From NCBI GenBank assembly GCA_021780115.1, contig JAJXZI010000205.1:1-36259 (forward strand): DNA of 36,259 nt, in the 5' to 3' direction. The notes below the pieces were generated by a model. That model had not been told where the DNA came from, made no database searches, and saw only the letters and a list, made by a program, of their open reading frames with translations. Position 1 is the stretch's first letter. The number at the start of each line of letters is the position of its first letter. The stretch comes from a bacterium (GTDB lineage Bacteria; Verrucomicrobiota; Verrucomicrobiia; Limisphaerales; JAJXZI01). Both the position numbers and the translations under genes were made by a program. Positions 1-8,937 of this stretch are shown here, piece by piece.

Positions 1-1212
1 TTCAGCGACTACAGTCAGAACTACTTCGGCCACCTCAACGTGCCCGTCACCAACGGCTGGATCCACCTGGTCGCCCCGATTGACCCGACCATGTCCAAGA
101 TCGACCAGGTCACCGGCGTCACCTTTAAGATGTGGGCCGGCACGGGGCTGGCCGGCACGGCGACCTTCTGGGTGGACAACATCATCCTGAACGCCAACAC
201 CAACCCCGTCATTCCTCCTCCCCAGATGACGCTGGGCCCGGTGAGCAACCCGCCGGGCTTGACGATTGTGGCCAGCGCCCCCGGCCAGTATCCGCGGCAG
301 AACGTGGCCACCGCCAACGCCATGAACCCGACCAACGGCATGGTAAACAACACCTACTCCTGGGTGGGATATGGCGCGACGCCGGTGACGTATTCCTTCA
401 CCGTCGCCAGCTTTCCCAACACGAACTACCCCGGCTTCCAGGCCCAGATGTTCCTCGCCCCCCAGGCGGGCATGCCCTACGGAGCCAACGACAACTCCAT
501 TGACTGGAACGCGGCCAACCTCGTGTTCGTCCAACTCGTGGAAAACAACGACGGCAGCGCGACCGCGCGTTTCATGTATAAAACCAACGACCCCAGCGCC
601 AACGCGATGCTCTGGAACACCAATCCGACGAATGGTCCCGTCGGCACACTGGGCACCGTCGTCTCAACCAACGGCCCCCTGGGCACTTGGAGCGTGACGT
701 TCCTGAACGACACTAACGTCACTCTCACCGCCCCCGGCGGCGCCAGCACCAGCTTCTCCCTCACCGAAGACGCGGCCTCCCTGTTTGCCGATCCGTTGTA
801 CGCCTATTTTGGCAACCAGCCCAACAACCCGAGCAGCAACACGTCCCTCAGCACCGGCCAATCCACCACCTTCAGCCGGATTCAGATTCAGGGCGTGGCC
901 ACCCCGCTGGACGACCACTTCCCCGGTCCGGGACTCAACCCCGATCCCAACAATCCGAATTGGCAGGTCGTGGCCGCCGACCCGACCGGCGTTTTCGTGG
1001 TCGGGACGGACGACATCTTCTGGCTCAGTTGGAGCCTCCCCGACCTCGGCTTCAGCCTCCAGGCCAACACGAACCTGACGGCCACCTCCTGGTTCGACCC
1101 GGGCCTCACCAACACCGTCACCATGGGCAAGGTGAAGAAAGTCCTGATTTCCAAGGACAGTCTGCCCGGCGCCCAATCCGGCTTCTACCGCATGGTGAAA
1201 CCGGGCCTGTAA
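1..1212 (+). CDS. C-terminal part of a secreted verrucomicrobial protein (5' end outside window)
   Basis: The frame is open from base 1 and no convincing start is visible, so only the last 403 residues are present. The first ~65 residues end in a FWVDNIIL strand, which resembles the closing strand of jelly-roll, carbohydrate-binding-like domains. The middle (~residues 75-300) is a beta-rich region with many Asn, Thr and Pro, and it resembles a second lectin-like sandwich. The C-terminus has a short beta domain ending SGFYRMVKPGL. That FYR tail recurs at the ends of the other secreted proteins in this window and probably marks a shared C-terminal domain. No catalytic motif is visible. The gene converges on the urease cluster and has its own terminator. 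It is probably exported, but its signal peptide would lie outside the window. Polysaccharide binding is only an inference from the fold-like pattern. Confidence 0.75.
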   Translation, partial: FSDYSQNYFGHLNVPVTNGWIHLVAPIDPTMSKIDQVTGVTFKMWAGTGLAGTATFWVDNIILNANTNPVIPPPQMTLGPVSNPPGLTIVASAPGQYPRQNVATANAMNPTNGMVNNTYSWVGYGATPVTYSFTVASFPNTNYPGFQAQMFLAPQAGMPYGANDNSIDWNAANLVFVQLVENNDGSATARFMYKTNDPSANAMLWNTNPTNGPVGTLGTVVSTNGPLGTWSVTFLNDTNVTLTAPGGASTSFSLTEDAASLFADPLYAYFGNQPNNPSSNTSLSTGQSTTFSRIQIQGVATPLDDHFPGPGLNPDPNNPNWQVVAADPTGVFVVGTDDIFWLSWSLPDLGFSLQANTNLTATSWFDPGLTNTVTMGKVKKVLISKDSLPGAQSGFYRMVKPGL

Positions 1213-1242
1213 TCCCCATCACGTCAGAACGCTATTCTGTGG

Positions 1243-1277
1243 GCCGGGAGGTTCCGCCTCCCGGCTCATCGTTTTTT
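1243..1277 (+). terminator. Intrinsic terminator of the upstream + strand gene
   Basis: A perfect 9-bp GC-rich stem (1243-1251 with 1257-1265, loop TTCCG) is followed after six bases by a run of six T (1272-1277). It lies 30 bases after the stop codon at 1212. The T-run overlaps the TAA stop of the convergent ureG. The other strand has no T-run after the stem, so it appears to serve only the + gene. Confidence 0.8.
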
Positions 1278-2037
1278 AGCGGGCCGCCGGACCCGGCGCG
1301 GCCGCTGCGGCGTGCGGGTGCGGAAAACCCCGGGCGTGCTCCCAGGCGTGAAGGACTTGGTCAACGATGAGTGGCACACCGAAACCGTGTTTGACCTGCG
1401 CGAAGACGACCGGGCCGGTGCCGCGCATGGCGTGGGCGTCGCGCTCCATGACCTGGAGGTCCGCGCCGACGGCGGCCGCGAGGTCGGTCTTGTTGATCAC
1501 CAGCAAGTCGGACTGCGTGATCCCCGGGCCGCCTTTTCTGGGGATCTTGTCTCCGCCGGCGACGTCGATGACGTAAACCGTGTAGTCGGCCAGTTCGCGG
1601 CTAAAGTGGGCGGCGAGGTTGTCCCCGCCCGATTCAAGGAGCAGCAGGTCCGGGTGGAACCTTCGGTGCAGTTCCTCCAGCGCGAGCAGGTTCGCCGAGA
1701 TGTCTTCGCGGATGGCGGCGTGTGGACAACCACCCGTCTCGACGGCCCGGATGCGTTCCGCGGCGAGCGCCTGGTGGCGAACGAGAAACTCCGCGTCCTC
1801 CTTGGTGAAAATGTCGTTCGTCACCGCCGCGAGGCTCATCTGGCCGCGCAACCGTTCGCACAGCGCCAGCAGCAGCGCGGTCTTGCCGCTGCCCACCGGC
1901 CCGCCGACGCCCACGGTGAAGGCGCGGCGGCCGAAGCCGCGTTCGAGCGCGCGGTCCCGCTCCCGGAAATCTTCCGGCTGGTGGAAGTGCTCGTGAGTGT
2001 GGCCGTTCGGGCCGTGAGGGTGCAGGTGGAGATGCAT
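1276..2037 (-). CDS. ureG: Urease accessory GTPase UreG
   Basis: 253 aa. UreG is the SIMIBI-class GTPase that, with UreF and UreD, delivers Ni2+ to apo-urease in the cytoplasm. Visible motifs are a P-loop GPVGSGKT (residues 46-53), the metal-binding CPH (104-106), ESGGDN (135-140) and NKTD for guanine recognition (182-185). The first 19 residues contain eight His (2, 4, 6, 8, 13, 15, 17, 19), a likely metal-binding tail, and HPH recurs near the C-terminus. The family is usually ~205 aa, and the extra length is these two tails. It is the last gene of the cluster and starts 10 bases after ureF. No ureE is present in the cluster, so the His-rich tail may supply nickel storage or chaperone capacity (inference). 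Confidence 0.96.
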   Translation of the reverse strand: MHLHLHPHGPNGHTHEHFHQPEDFRERDRALERGFGRRAFTVGVGGPVGSGKTALLLALCERLRGQMSLAAVTNDIFTKEDAEFLVRHQALAAERIRAVETGGCPHAAIREDISANLLALEELHRRFHPDLLLLESGGDNLAAHFSRELADYTVYVIDVAGGDKIPRKGGPGITQSDLLVINKTDLAAAVGADLQVMERDAHAMRGTGPVVFAQVKHGFGVPLIVDQVLHAWEHARGFPHPHAAAAAPGPAAR

Positions 2038-2047
2038 GGCGGTGGCG

Positions 2048-2809
2048 TCAACTTTGAAAGAGTCGCGAGTAGAGCCGGTCCTGGGTTCCTTGCCAAAGCT
2101 CCAGCAAGGGAGCCGTCACAGCGATGGCATCCACCGCGAGATCTTGGCAGCGGGTCAAAATCCCTTCGGCACGCGGTCCGAGGCGGTGCTGCAACGCCTG
2201 CGCCTCCAGTGGCCCGACGAAGCCGAGCCGCACCGCGCTGGCCGTGAGACTCCGCAGGTGGAGGAAGAAGAAAAGCCGCCCCGCGGACTCCCGGCCGAGA
2301 CCGAGCGCCCGCGCCACCACGCCGAAGATCGGGGCAAGATGACCACAGGGCGGTTCGTGCTCGGGCGATTCCTTGAGCCGGCGCAGCGCGGGTGGGGCGA
2401 AGATGCGTTCGGCCGACGCCAGGAGCGCGCGGCCCTGCAAGCGGCTGGCCCGGTTGGCGACGTGATTCGTCAGAAAGGCCTCGCACAGCCGGTCGAGTTC
2501 ACCCAGCCGGTCCGGTTCGCCATGCGCGGCGGTGACGAATGGCAACGCGCCGTGGCCGAGTTGGCGCAGGCTGGCCTCGATGAACCCGGCGAGCTGGGCA
2601 CCGTCGCGCACTTCGCCGTGTTGCCAGGCGGCTTCGAGTCCGTTCGAGTGCGCGAAACCGCCGGTGGGAAAGGCGGAGTCGGCGAGTTGCCACAACAGCC
2701 ACTCGTTGGCGGCGCCGTCCGCCGGAGCCTTGATGGGAACGAAACCGAGGATCGGCTCGCGCGGGGCTTCGTCCGCCTCATCGAGGCGCCGGACAGGAAC
2801 TGGCAACAT
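2048..2809 (-). CDS. ureF: Urease accessory protein UreF
   Basis: 253 aa from the chosen ATG. UreF bridges UreD and UreG in the nickel-insertion complex and controls the GTPase step. The family hallmark [16 protein letters not shown] is at residues 44-59, followed by the all-helical UreF fold to a C-terminus ending SRLFQS. The frame is open further upstream (to 2995), but those codons lie inside ureC in another frame. The ATG at 2809 falls 23 bases after the ureC stop and was preferred; GTG codons at 2827 and 2815 are alternatives. The ~36 residues before the conserved domain are longer than in most UreF proteins and have no recognisable motif. There is a 10-base gap to ureG. Confidence 0.93.
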   Translation of the reverse strand: MLPVPVRRLDEADEAPREPILGFVPIKAPADGAANEWLLWQLADSAFPTGGFAHSNGLEAAWQHGEVRDGAQLAGFIEASLRQLGHGALPFVTAAHGEPDRLGELDRLCEAFLTNHVANRASRLQGRALLASAERIFAPPALRRLKESPEHEPPCGHLAPIFGVVARALGLGRESAGRLFFFLHLRSLTASAVRLGFVGPLEAQALQHRLGPRAEGILTRCQDLAVDAIAVTAPLLELWQGTQDRLYSRLFQS

Positions 2810-2832
2810 GGGCACGCCGCCACGCACAAGCG

Positions 2833-4548
2833 TCAGAAGAGGAAATAGCGTTGCGCGAGCGGGAGGACTTGCGCCGGCTCGCCCGCCAGCAACTCCCCGT
2901 CGGCCCGCACTTCGTAGGTTTCGGGATCGACGCTGATGCGCGGCAGGGCATCGTTCCACTTCATGTCTTTCTTGCCAAGGCGGCGGCAACCGCACACCGC
3001 TTCGAGACGCTTCCGCAGCCCGTACCCGGCGGCGACGCCACGCTGCTGGCAGGCGCGGCTGACGAAAGCAATCGAGATCGGACCCGGAGCCGAACCGAAT
3101 GCCCCGAACATCGGCCGCATGAACACCGGCTGGGGCGTGGGGATGGAGGCGTTGGGATCGCCCATCTGCGCCCAGGCGATGACGCCGCCTTTCAGCACCA
3201 GCTCCGGCTTCGCGCCGAAGAACGCCGGCTTCCAGAGCACGAGGTCCGCCAGCTTGCCGGCTTCGACCGAGCCGACGAGATGCGCCAAGCCGTGGGAAAT
3301 CGCCGGGTTGACGGTGTATTTGGCGAGATAGCGCTTGATGCGGAGGTTGTCATTCGCGCCGGATTCGCCGGGCAATCGGCCGCGCTGGCGGCGCATGACA
3401 TCGGCGGTTTGCCAGGTGCGGGTGATGACTTCGCCGACGCGGCCCATCGCCTGTGAATCCGAACTCATCATGCTGATGGCGCCGAGATCGTGGAGGATGT
3501 CCTCGGCCGCGATGGTCTCGCCCCGGATGCGGCTCTCGGCGAAGGCCACGTCCTCCGGCAGACTCGGATCGAGATGGTGGCAGACCATGAGCATGTCCAG
3601 GTGCTCGTCGAGGGTGTTGATCGTGTACGGCCGGGTCGGGTTGGTGGAGCTCGGCAGCACGTTCGGCTCGCCGCACACGCGGATGATGTCCGGCGCGTGG
3701 CCGCCGCCGGCCCCCTCGGAATGATAGGTGTGAATCGTGCGGCCCTGGATGGCGGCGAGGGTCGCCTCGACAAAACCGGATTCGTTGAGCGTGTCGGTGT
3801 GGATCGTGACCTGCACGTCGTGTTCGTCGGCGACGCGCAGGCAACAGTCAATCGCCGCGGGCGTCGTGCCCCAGTCCTCATGCAACTTAAGGCCGATGGC
3901 GCCGGCGAGGATTTGCTCCGGCAGGCCCGCGGGCAGCGCGGTGTTCCCTTTGCCGGTGAAGCCAAAGTTGAGCGGCAGGCCGTCGGTGGCCTGGAGCATC
4001 ATGCGCAGATGATTCGCTCCGGGCGTGCAAGTGGTGGCGCAGGTGCCGGTCGCCGGGCCGGTGCCGCCGCCGACCATCGTGGTAATGCCGGCCGCGATGG
4101 CCTCAAACGCCTGCTGCGGGCTGATGAAATGGATGTGGGTGTCGATCCCGCCGGCGGTCAGAAGCAAGCCTTCGCCCGCGATGACTTCCGTGGTGACGCC
4201 GACAATCATGCCCGGCGTGACGCCCGCCATCACGTCGGGATTGCCGGCCTTGCCGATGCCGGCGATGAGGCCGTCCTTGATGCCGACGTCGGCCTTGTAG
4301 ATGCCGGTGAAATCCACGACCAAGGCGTTGGTGATAACGCCATCGAGCGCCTCGGCCTGCCCGACGCCGGCGGCCTGGCCCATGCCTTCGCGGAGGACTT
4401 TGCCGCCGCCGAATTTGCATTCGTCCCCGTACACCGTGTGGTCGCGTTCCACTTCCAGCACCAGCGACGTGTCGGCGAGGCGGACGCGGTCGCCGGTGGT
4501 CGGGCCAAACATCTCGGCGTAATGCGCGCGTTTCATCCGGTGCGGCAT
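2833..4548 (-). CDS. ureC: Urease alpha subunit UreC (catalytic)
   Basis: 571 aa, the normal family length. UreC is the amidohydrolase subunit that hydrolyses urea to ammonia and carbamate with a dinuclear nickel centre. All metal ligands are visible, offset +4 from Klebsiella numbering: His138 and His140 (GIDTHIHF), Lys221, the expected carbamylated lysine (LKLHEDWG), His250 (VTIHTDT), His276 ([15 protein letters not shown]) and Asp364 (SSDSQAMGR). The active-site flap Cys323-His324 (MVCHHLD) is intact. The C-terminus [10 protein letters not shown] is typical. The enzyme should therefore be active. It starts 2 bases after the ureAB stop, so translation is probably coupled. Confidence 0.98.
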   Translation of the reverse strand: MPHRMKRAHYAEMFGPTTGDRVRLADTSLVLEVERDHTVYGDECKFGGGKVLREGMGQAAGVGQAEALDGVITNALVVDFTGIYKADVGIKDGLIAGIGKAGNPDVMAGVTPGMIVGVTTEVIAGEGLLLTAGGIDTHIHFISPQQAFEAIAAGITTMVGGGTGPATGTCATTCTPGANHLRMMLQATDGLPLNFGFTGKGNTALPAGLPEQILAGAIGLKLHEDWGTTPAAIDCCLRVADEHDVQVTIHTDTLNESGFVEATLAAIQGRTIHTYHSEGAGGGHAPDIIRVCGEPNVLPSSTNPTRPYTINTLDEHLDMLMVCHHLDPSLPEDVAFAESRIRGETIAAEDILHDLGAISMMSSDSQAMGRVGEVITRTWQTADVMRRQRGRLPGESGANDNLRIKRYLAKYTVNPAISHGLAHLVGSVEAGKLADLVLWKPAFFGAKPELVLKGGVIAWAQMGDPNASIPTPQPVFMRPMFGAFGSAPGPISIAFVSRACQQRGVAAGYGLRKRLEAVCGCRRLGKKDMKWNDALPRISVDPETYEVRADGELLAGEPAQVLPLAQRYFLF

Positions 4549-4550
4549 GG

Positions 4551-5312
4551 TTATTCCTCCTGGTGGGCGAAGCCGCCGGCTTTCACGCGGGCCACGGCGG
4601 CTGTCTGGTTCGCGGGGGAAACCGGGCCGGCGGCCAGATTGTTTCCGCCGCGGATCACGCGCCGGCCCGCGATGTCCACGAGGCGCACGGTCTTGGTTTC
4701 GCCCGGCTCGAACCGGACGGCCGTGCCGGCGGGGATGTCGAGGCGTTTGCCGTAAGCTCTGGCGCGGTCGAAGCGCAGTTGCGCGTTGGTCTCGATGAAA
4801 TGGTAGTGGCTGCCGACTTGCACCGGGCGGTCGCCGAGATTCGTAACGGCCAGTTCAACCGTCGCGCGACCGGCGTTCAACTCCAGTTCGCCATCCGGCA
4901 CTTCGTACGCGCCAGGTTCCGCCTCGCCTTCCGCCGCCGGCGGGAAGAGCGCCAGGTCCGGCACGGGGAGAAAACTGCCGTGCAACGCGAGTGTCAGATC
5001 GCCGTTTTCCGAAGCGATCGGTTGGTGGACCGTCACCAGCTTGGTGCCGTCGGGAAACGTGCCTTCCACCTGCACTTCCGTGATCAGGGCGGGGACGCCG
5101 GGCATGACTTGGTTGCGGCCCAGGAACTGGCGGCCGAGGTCCATGAGTTCCGCGACCCGCCGGCCTTCGCGGATGAATTCGAGGAGTTGTGCGGCGATGA
5201 GGGCGACGGCCTCGGGCTGATTCAGGCGGAGACCGCGCGCCAGGCGTTTTTGCGCGACGACGCCGGCCTGGTGGAGCAGGAGCTTGTCAATCTCGCGGGG
5301 CGTCAGGTGCAT
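4551..5312 (-). CDS. ureAB: Fused urease gamma-beta subunit (UreA-UreB)
   Basis: 253 aa. The structural subunits gamma (UreA) and beta (UreB), separate genes in most bacteria, are one chain here, as in Helicobacter UreA. Residues 1-100 are gamma, starting [17 protein letters not shown] and ending near VTVHQPI. Residues ~134-226 are beta, starting [16 protein letters not shown] and including the SHYHFIETN motif. A ~30-residue linker rich in Pro, Ala and Glu joins them. The frame extends to a GTG at 5342, but the ATG at 5312 matches the canonical UreA start. The 90-base gap before it (5313-5402) contains a tandem TTTTGGA on the coding strand. This is the largest gap within the ure part, so a separate promoter or processing site there is possible but not shown. 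Confidence 0.95.
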   Translation of the reverse strand: MHLTPREIDKLLLHQAGVVAQKRLARGLRLNQPEAVALIAAQLLEFIREGRRVAELMDLGRQFLGRNQVMPGVPALITEVQVEGTFPDGTKLVTVHQPIASENGDLTLALHGSFLPVPDLALFPPAAEGEAEPGAYEVPDGELELNAGRATVELAVTNLGDRPVQVGSHYHFIETNAQLRFDRARAYGKRLDIPAGTAVRFEPGETKTVRLVDIAGRRVIRGGNNLAAGPVSPANQTAAVARVKAGGFAHQEE

Positions 5313-5402
5313 GGCGTCAGCAGATCCAAAATCCAAAACCACGCCCAGACCGGCGCCGCGGGTTGGTGAAGCATGTCTCGTTTCGGAATCTGGACTTCAT
5401 TT

Positions 5403-6260
5403 TCACCATTTGCGGGTCCACGGGTCGTCGCCGAGCAAGTCGGCGAGGCAGGCAAGGTGGCGTCGGACTTCGCGGCCGACGTCTTCCAGCCTTTCGCCGG
5501 CGAGGCGGAGGAGCGCGCCGCCGTGGATCGGACTGGCGCTGGCGACCAGCGGAGCGCCGCGCGTCACCGGTTGGGCCGCCGTGTCCTCCAGCAACCGGGC
5601 GCCGGCTTCGCGCAGCGGTTCGCCCACAACGAGGAGGAGCGCCAGGCAGTTGAACCGGCCCATCCGGTGCGGCGCAGCGAGCGGGCCGTCCGCGGGATCG
5701 AGCAACAGGGAATCGACCAGCAGGCGCTCCGGGCCGAGAAAGATTTCGTTGCGACTGCGGAACCGCGTGAAGGCCCAGCGTTCGCCGCGGGCGGAGCGGC
5801 CCGAGCAAAGCCAGTCCAGCAACACAAGGCCGCTGCCGGGCGCGAGGTGAAACTCCTGCCGCTGCGTGTAACTGGAACCGGCGAAGGCCTGGACCGGATC
5901 GGGGGCGAGGACCAACACCGCGTCCGTGCCGAGCAAGGCGTGAAGTTGGTGGCCACAGGGACGCCCGGCGGGGTTGCGGTACACTTTCGTGGAGGCCTGG
6001 GTGCTGACGAGGCAGCGCGTCCTCGCGCCGAGGTGGAGGGAGAGGCGGGTTTCATCACCGGCCACCAATCCGCCGCCGAGGCTGCTCAAGTAGGCCCAGA
6101 CGCTTCGGCCGCGCGAGCGGGGCACGAGCAGCTTGAGCGGACTGCTGGCGCGGACGGAGGTGACGGCGCTCTCGCCGGAGACAACTTCGACTCCCAAGTG
6201 TCCCGTCCCGCTGAGGGACCGGAGGTGTTCGGAGCCGGGTGGCGGCAACAGGGACGTCAT
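5403..6260 (-). CDS. ureD: Urease accessory protein UreD (UreH)
   Basis: 285 aa, the usual length. UreD binds apo-urease and channels nickel from the UreF-UreG complex to the active site. Recognisable features are LLVPRS...SVWAYLSSLGGGLVAGD (residues 44-69), TQASTKVYR (87-95) and, after it, the DPVQAF-GSSYTQ and LLDWLCSGR segments typical of UreD. The start ATG overlaps the urtE stop by 4 bases (ATGA), which ties the urease genes to the urea transporter genes in one transcript. No unusual residues were noted. Confidence 0.94.
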   Translation of the reverse strand: MTSLLPPPGSEHLRSLSGTGHLGVEVVSGESAVTSVRASSPLKLLVPRSRGRSVWAYLSSLGGGLVAGDETRLSLHLGARTRCLVSTQASTKVYRNPAGRPCGHQLHALLGTDAVLVLAPDPVQAFAGSSYTQRQEFHLAPGSGLVLLDWLCSGRSARGERWAFTRFRSRNEIFLGPERLLVDSLLLDPADGPLAAPHRMGRFNCLALLLVVGEPLREAGARLLEDTAAQPVTRGAPLVASASPIHGGALLRLAGERLEDVGREVRRHLACLADLLGDDPWTRKW

Positions 6261-6970
6261 ACCGTCAGGTAGCGCTTCACGATGTCTTGGTTCAGGGCCG
6301 CGATGGGACCGTCGGCGACGATGGTGCCGCGGTCCATGACGTAGAAGCTGTCCGCCACGCTCAAGCAGAAGTCAAGGTACTGCTCGACCAGCAGGATGCT
6401 GAGCCGGCCCTCGCGTTTGACCCGGAGCAACGTCTCGCCGATCTGGTCAATGATGTTCGGCTGGATGCCTTCGGTCGGCTCATCGAGGATTAGCAACTTG
6501 GGATCCGTGAGCAGGGCGCGGGCGATGGCGAGTTGCTGCTGTTGGCCGCCGCTGAGGACACCGCCCTTGCGCTTGAGCATGTCCTTGAGGATGGGGAACA
6601 GTTCGAGCACCCGGTCCACCTGGCCGTTGGCCTTGCGCCCATGGACGACAAGGCTGAGTTGGAGGTTCTCCCACACGGTCAGGCCGGGAAAGATGTCGCG
6701 TCCCTGCGGCACGTAGCCAAGGCCCTGGCGGGCGCGCTCCTCCGGGCGCAGACCCATGAGGGAGACATGGGCGAGGCGGATGTCGCCGCCCAGCGGCTTG
6801 AGGAGGCCCACGACACACTTGAGCGTAGTGGTCTTGCCCACGCCGTTCCGCCCCATGAGGCAAACGACCTGGCGGGCCGGCACCGTGAGCGAGACGCCGC
6901 GGAGGACTTGCGACCCCTCGTAAGCCGCGTCGAGTCCGGAGACGGTCAGCATGTTCGACGTGTCCGTCAT
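6257..6970 (-). CDS. urtE: Urea ABC transporter ATPase UrtE
   Basis: 237 aa. This is one of two nucleotide-binding subunits of the UrtABCDE high-affinity urea importer (LIV-I/HAAT family). Walker A is GRNGVGKT (40-47), the signature LSGGQ is at 139-143, Walker B LLILDEP is at ~159-165, and the H-loop position is Glu-Gln (LLVEQYLD), as is usual in LivF/UrtE. The segment PTEGIQPNII after Walker B is characteristic of UrtE. The start overlaps the urtD stop by 4 bases and the end overlaps ureD by 4 bases. Confidence 0.96.
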   Translation of the reverse strand: MTDTSNMLTVSGLDAAYEGSQVLRGVSLTVPARQVVCLMGRNGVGKTTTLKCVVGLLKPLGGDIRLAHVSLMGLRPEERARQGLGYVPQGRDIFPGLTVWENLQLSLVVHGRKANGQVDRVLELFPILKDMLKRKGGVLSGGQQQQLAIARALLTDPKLLILDEPTEGIQPNIIDQIGETLLRVKREGRLSILLVEQYLDFCLSVADSFYVMDRGTIVADGPIAALNQDIVKRYLTV

Positions 6971-7734
6971 AGATGCCGCTTCGGCTCATGCTTCCGGCCG
7001 AGATAAACCTCCACGACCTTTTCGTTGTTCTGCACTTCCTCCACCGTGCCTTCGCAAAGGATGGAGCCTTGATGAAGAACGGTGACCTTGCTGGCGATCT
7101 GCCGGACGAAGGCCATGTCGTGCTCGATCACGATGAGACTGTGCCGGCCGGCGAGGCTGAGCAGCAGTTCGCCGGTGCGCTCGGTCTCCTCGTCGGTCAT
7201 GCCCGCGGCGGGTTCGTCCACCAGGAGCAGCTTGGCGTTCTGGGCCAGCAACATGCCGATTTCGAGCCACTGCTTCTGGCCGTGCGCCAGCGCGCCCGCC
7301 TTGGACTCGGCCTTCTCCTCCAGCCCGATGAGGGTCAGGATTCCGTGGATGCGCTCGCGCTGCCGCGGGGTGACGCGCGAAAAGAGCGTCCCCAGCACGC
7401 TGCGGGTGTCGGGCAGCGACAGCAGGATGTTCTCGAACACGGTGTGGTCGGTATAGACCGACGGCGTCTGGAATTTCCGTCCAATGCCGAGCCGGTTGAT
7501 CTGGTACTCGTTGAGCCGGGTGAGGTCGGTGGCCTTGCCAAACTCGATCGTGCCGGAGTCCGGGCGGGTGCGGCCGGTGATCAAGTCGAGCATGGTGCTT
7601 TTGCCCGCGCCGTTGGGGCCGATGATGGTGCGCAGCTCACCGGCGTCCATGTAGAAATTCAGGTCGGAAATCGCCTGGAAGCCGTCGAAGGTCTTGTTGA
7701 CGCCCTCCAGAGTCAGGATGAATTCCTTGGCCAT
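6967..7734 (-). CDS. urtD: Urea ABC transporter ATPase UrtD
   Basis: 255 aa. This is the second ATPase of the urea importer (LivG-like). Walker A is GPNGAGKST (39-47), the signature is LAHGQKQWLEIGM (from 149), Walker B LLLVDEP is at ~169-175, and the H-loop is IVIEHDMAFV. The segment GRKFQTPSVYTDHTVFENI is typical of UrtD. It begins 18 bases after the urtC stop, and its stop overlaps the urtE start. It works at the inner face of the cytoplasmic membrane with UrtB, UrtC and UrtE. Confidence 0.96.
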   Translation of the reverse strand: MAKEFILTLEGVNKTFDGFQAISDLNFYMDAGELRTIIGPNGAGKSTMLDLITGRTRPDSGTIEFGKATDLTRLNEYQINRLGIGRKFQTPSVYTDHTVFENILLSLPDTRSVLGTLFSRVTPRQRERIHGILTLIGLEEKAESKAGALAHGQKQWLEIGMLLAQNAKLLLVDEPAAGMTDEETERTGELLLSLAGRHSLIVIEHDMAFVRQIASKVTVLHQGSILCEGTVEEVQNNEKVVEVYLGRKHEPKRHL

Positions 7735-7752
7735 AATGTGCTCAGGCGCCCG

Positions 7753-8937
7753 TCATGGTTCGGCCTTGGAATGGGCGATCGCGGCCGGGCCGGGTTCGAC
7801 CGGAGCCGCGCCAGTGCGGGTCGAGAGCCAGCGCCGGCGCAGCGCGCGCACCTGCTCCGGGATGCCGACGATGCCTTTGGGGAAGAAGAGCGTCATCACG
7901 ATGAACAGGCCGCCGAGGATGTAGAGCCAGTATTCCGGGGCGCTGTGGGTGACGAAGCTCTTCAGCCAGTTGACCCCGACCGCGCCGAGGATGGGGCCGA
8001 CCAGCGTGCCGCGCCCGCCGACCGACACCCAGACGACGGCCTCGATGGATTTGTCCGGGGCCATTTCGCTGGGATTGATGATGCCGACCTGCGGGACGAA
8101 CAGCGCGCCGCCCAGGCTGGCGAGGACCGCCGCGAGGACGAAGACGAACAACTTGAAGTGGGCGGTGGCGTAGCCGGAGAACAGGACGCGGTTTTCGCTG
8201 TCGCGGATGGCGCGCTGGATTTTGCCAAAGCGCGTCGTGGTGAGCCAGCGGCACAAGGCGTACGCCGCCAGCAGCAGCAGGCCCGAGGCGAGGAACAGCG
8301 CGCGCCGCGTGGCCGGCGCGTTGATGTCGTGGCCGAGGATGTCTTTGAAGTCGGTCAGGCCGTTGTTGCCACCGAAGGTAAAATCGTTCCGAAAAAACAT
8401 CAGGCAGGCCGCGTAGGTCAGCGCCTGGGTCAGGATCGAAAAATAGACGCCTTTGATGCGCGAGCGGAAGGCGAGAAAACCAAAGACGAGCGCCACCAGC
8501 GCCGGCACCCAGACAACCGCCGCCGCCGCGAACCAGAAATGCCGGAAGGGAACCCAGTGCGGCGGCAGGCCGCCGGTGGCCGGGAAGCGTTTGGGGAATT
8601 CGAGGAAGACCATGAAATCCGGCAGCGCCGCGTGGTACTGGCCGCGCGGGCCGATCATGAGCATCAGATACATGCCGAGGGCGTAGCCGCCGAGGGCGAA
8701 GAAGAGGCATTGGCCGAGGCTGAGCAGCCCGGTGTAGCCCCAGAGCAGGTCAATGCTCAGCGCCAGGACGGCGTAGCAGAGATACTTCCCGCACAGGCTC
8801 AGGGCGAAGTCGGTGACGTGGAAGGGCGAACTGGAGGGCACAAACGCGTTGAGGGCCGGGAGGACGACGAGCACGAGGATGAACCCGACGGTCAGGCCGG
8901 CCATCTCCGCTTTGCTGAGGAACCGTTTCATCGTCAT
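7753..8937 (-). CDS. urtC: Urea ABC transporter permease UrtC
   Basis: 394 aa, a LivM-type inner-membrane permease with about ten hydrophobic segments. The first is at residues ~14-32, and the [19 protein letters not shown] region carries the typical permease start. The segment [16 protein letters not shown] near residue 310 matches the conserved coupling region of LIV-I permeases. The ATG at 8937 overlaps the urtB stop by 4 bases, so it was chosen over the second ATG at 8931. The C-terminal ~30 residues are an Ala/Pro/Arg-rich cytoplasmic tail with no known role. Confidence 0.95.
   Translation of the reverse strand: MTMKRFLSKAEMAGLTVGFILVLVVLPALNAFVPSSSPFHVTDFALSLCGKYLCYAVLALSIDLLWGYTGLLSLGQCLFFALGGYALGMYLMLMIGPRGQYHAALPDFMVFLEFPKRFPATGGLPPHWVPFRHFWFAAAAVVWVPALVALVFGFLAFRSRIKGVYFSILTQALTYAACLMFFRNDFTFGGNNGLTDFKDILGHDINAPATRRALFLASGLLLLAAYALCRWLTTTRFGKIQRAIRDSENRVLFSGYATAHFKLFVFVLAAVLASLGGALFVPQVGIINPSEMAPDKSIEAVVWVSVGGRGTLVGPILGAVGVNWLKSFVTHSAPEYWLYILGGLFIVMTLFFPKGIVGIPEQVRALRRRWLSTRTGAAPVEPGPAAIAHSKAEP

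Noticed and set aside
1213..1275. Bidirectional terminator for the convergent gene pair
   Set aside because: The T-run occurs only on the + side of the stem. The - strand has no matching T-run after it, so ureG termination is not explained by this hairpin.
2810..2995. Upstream extension of UreF to 315 aa
   Set aside because: The extra residues overlap the 3' end of ureC and are Arg/Ala-rich without similarity to UreF. The ATG at 2809 just after the ureC stop is a better start.
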